Notes under the pieces: model-generated
Databases searched by the model: none
What the model was told of the DNA's origin: nothing
What the model saw: only the letters and a program-made list of their open reading frames with translations
NCBI GenBank assembly: GCA_007118045.1
Contig: SKTG01000156.1
Coordinates: forward strand, 1-5,263
Length of the DNA: 5,263 nt
Direction of reading: 5' to 3'
Origin: Nitriliruptoraceae bacterium
Lineage (GTDB): Bacteria > Actinomycetota > Nitriliruptoria > Nitriliruptorales > Nitriliruptoraceae
Translations under genes and position numbers: made by a program
Part shown: one piece after another, positions 4,675 through 5,263 of the stretch
Position numbering within the stretch: position 1 is the first letter of the stretch
Layout: each line of letters starts with the position of its first letter

Positions 4675-5263
4675 ATGGCAGGACTCGGCGACATGCTGGT
4701 TCGGCAGGGGGTGCTCACCGACGAGCAGCTCGTGCGGGCGCAGGAACATCAACAGGTCAACGGCGGCAACCTCGCCCAGAGCCTGGTCCAGCTGCGTCTG
4801 GCCACCGAGGCCGACCTCGTCGGTGCGCTGGCGTCGGCCATGGGGATGGAGTACGTCTCCGTCGACGCGTCCGAGGTCGACCCGATGGCCGCCGCGTTGC
4901 TGCCAGGCGAGCTGGCTCGCCGGCACAGCGTGCTGCCGGTCCGGTTCGGTGAGGCCAACGAGGTGGTCGTCGCGATCGCCGACCCGAACACGCGCGAAGC
5001 GCTCGCCCCGATCCTGACCGAGGCGATGGGCGTGCCGGTCCGGCTCGGGCTCGCGCCGCGGCGTGCCCTCCTCGAGGCGATCGAGGCCACCGTGGTCGAC
5101 GGCGACGACGCGGCGGCCGGCGGCTTGCGCTCGGTCGGTGGGGGCCTGGACGGCCGCGGTCCTGGGGGCCCGGGAGGACCTGGCGGCCCGGACGGGCGTG
5201 CTGGGCCTGGTGGGCCTGGTGGGCCAGTCGCTGGGGGCGTGGCCAACGGCACCGGTGCTGCGA
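4675..5263 (+). CDS. PilB-like N-terminal (MshEN/T2SSE_N) domain protein, 3' truncated by window
   Basis: The first 196 residues are visible without a stop. Residues 1-90 align with the PilB encoded just upstream without a gap, so equivalent residues have the same numbers: MLVRQGVLTDEQL (7-19) against ILVERKLISHDQL, MGMEYV (56-61) against IGMGFV, and RRHSVLPVRF (82-91) against RRHTVLPIRY. VVAIADPN (98-105) is also shared. The two 24-residue MshEN motifs span 3-26 and 32-55. The domain ends near 140. Residues from about 144 on are Gly-rich, with eight consecutive Gly-X-Y triplets at 162-185. The N-domain is confident. What follows is outside the window: most likely a second PilB/GspE-type ATPase joined by a long flexible linker, or else a stand-alone MshEN regulator. 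It is probably part of the pilus operon, although the 83-bp gap could allow separate control. Confidence 0.8.
   Translation, partial: MAGLGDMLVRQGVLTDEQLVRAQEHQQVNGGNLAQSLVQLRLATEADLVGALASAMGMEYVSVDASEVDPMAAALLPGELARRHSVLPVRFGEANEVVVAIADPNTREALAPILTEAMGVPVRLGLAPRRALLEAIEATVVDGDDAAAGGLRSVGGGLDGRGPGGPGGPGGPDGRAGPGGPGGPVAGGVANGTGAA
5158..5229 (+). repeat. Gly-X-Y (collagen-like) triplet repeat inside the last gene
   Basis: Eight successive codon triplets read GPG GPG GPG GPD GRA GPG GPG GPV. At the DNA level the end is a 9-bp tandem repeat, GGGCCTGGT at 5203-5211 and 5212-5220, with a partial third copy at 5221-5226. Codon use differs between earlier triplets, so the glycine/proline pattern is not only the result of a recent slippage event. 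The stretch probably acts as an extended flexible linker. Eight triplets are few for a stable collagen helix. Confidence 0.75.

Noticed and set aside
1..5263. tRNA/rRNA genes, CRISPR arrays, insertion sequences or attachment sites
   Set aside because: No cloverleaf, regularly spaced repeats, transposase motifs or terminal inverted repeats were seen, and almost all of the window is coding.

Overview
The window is GC-rich bacterial DNA (roughly 70% GC by eye), densely coded on the + strand. The organism is probably a deep-branching high-GC actinobacterium with type IV pili (T4P), for example of the Nitriliruptoria/Euzebya or Acidimicrobiia kind. This is inferred from base composition, from a small GTPase that resembles the actinobacterial conservon CvnD family, and from a pilB-type ATPase cluster. 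No taxonomic marker gene is present to prove it.

Layout: (1) 1-471 is the 3' end of a shikimate dehydrogenase gene (aroE). (2) 472-627 is a non-coding gap. It holds a weak hairpin just after aroE and a good match to a sigma-28/WhiG-type promoter (TCAA-N16-GCCGATGC, 519-546), followed by a leader of about 75 bases. (3) 628-4591 is a tight four-gene run: a Roadblock/LC7 protein, a DUF4388 (PATAN-like) protein, a Ras-like MglA/CvnD-type GTPase and a PilB/GspE-type assembly ATPase. The junctions are an 11-nt gap, direct abutment and an ATGA overlap. (4) 4592-4674 is a short intercistronic gap with a perfect 18-bp palindrome and, at its end, a strong AGGAGG ribosome binding site. (5) 4675 to the window end is the start of a second gene with a PilB-like N-terminal (MshEN/T2SSE_N) domain. 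It then runs into a Gly-Pro-rich, collagen-like Gly-X-Y stretch and is cut off by the window edge.

How the genes may work together: in Myxococcus and Thermus a Ras-like GTPase (MglA) and its Roadblock partner (MglB) control T4P-based or gliding motility. In Streptomyces conservons a Roadblock protein and a GTPase are coupled to a DUF742 protein and a sensor kinase. Here a Roadblock protein and a GTPase sit in one transcription unit with the pilus extension ATPase, and a DUF4388 protein stands where DUF742 would be. The inferred picture is a GTPase switch built into an actinobacterial T4P operon and switched on by a motility-type sigma factor. Three of the proteins (DUF4388, PilB and the last gene) also carry paired 24-residue MshEN-like motifs, the fold known to bind cyclic di-GMP, but the Arg at the first motif position is missing in all six copies. 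This combination is the most interesting feature of the window. It is a hypothesis from gene content, not a demonstrated system.
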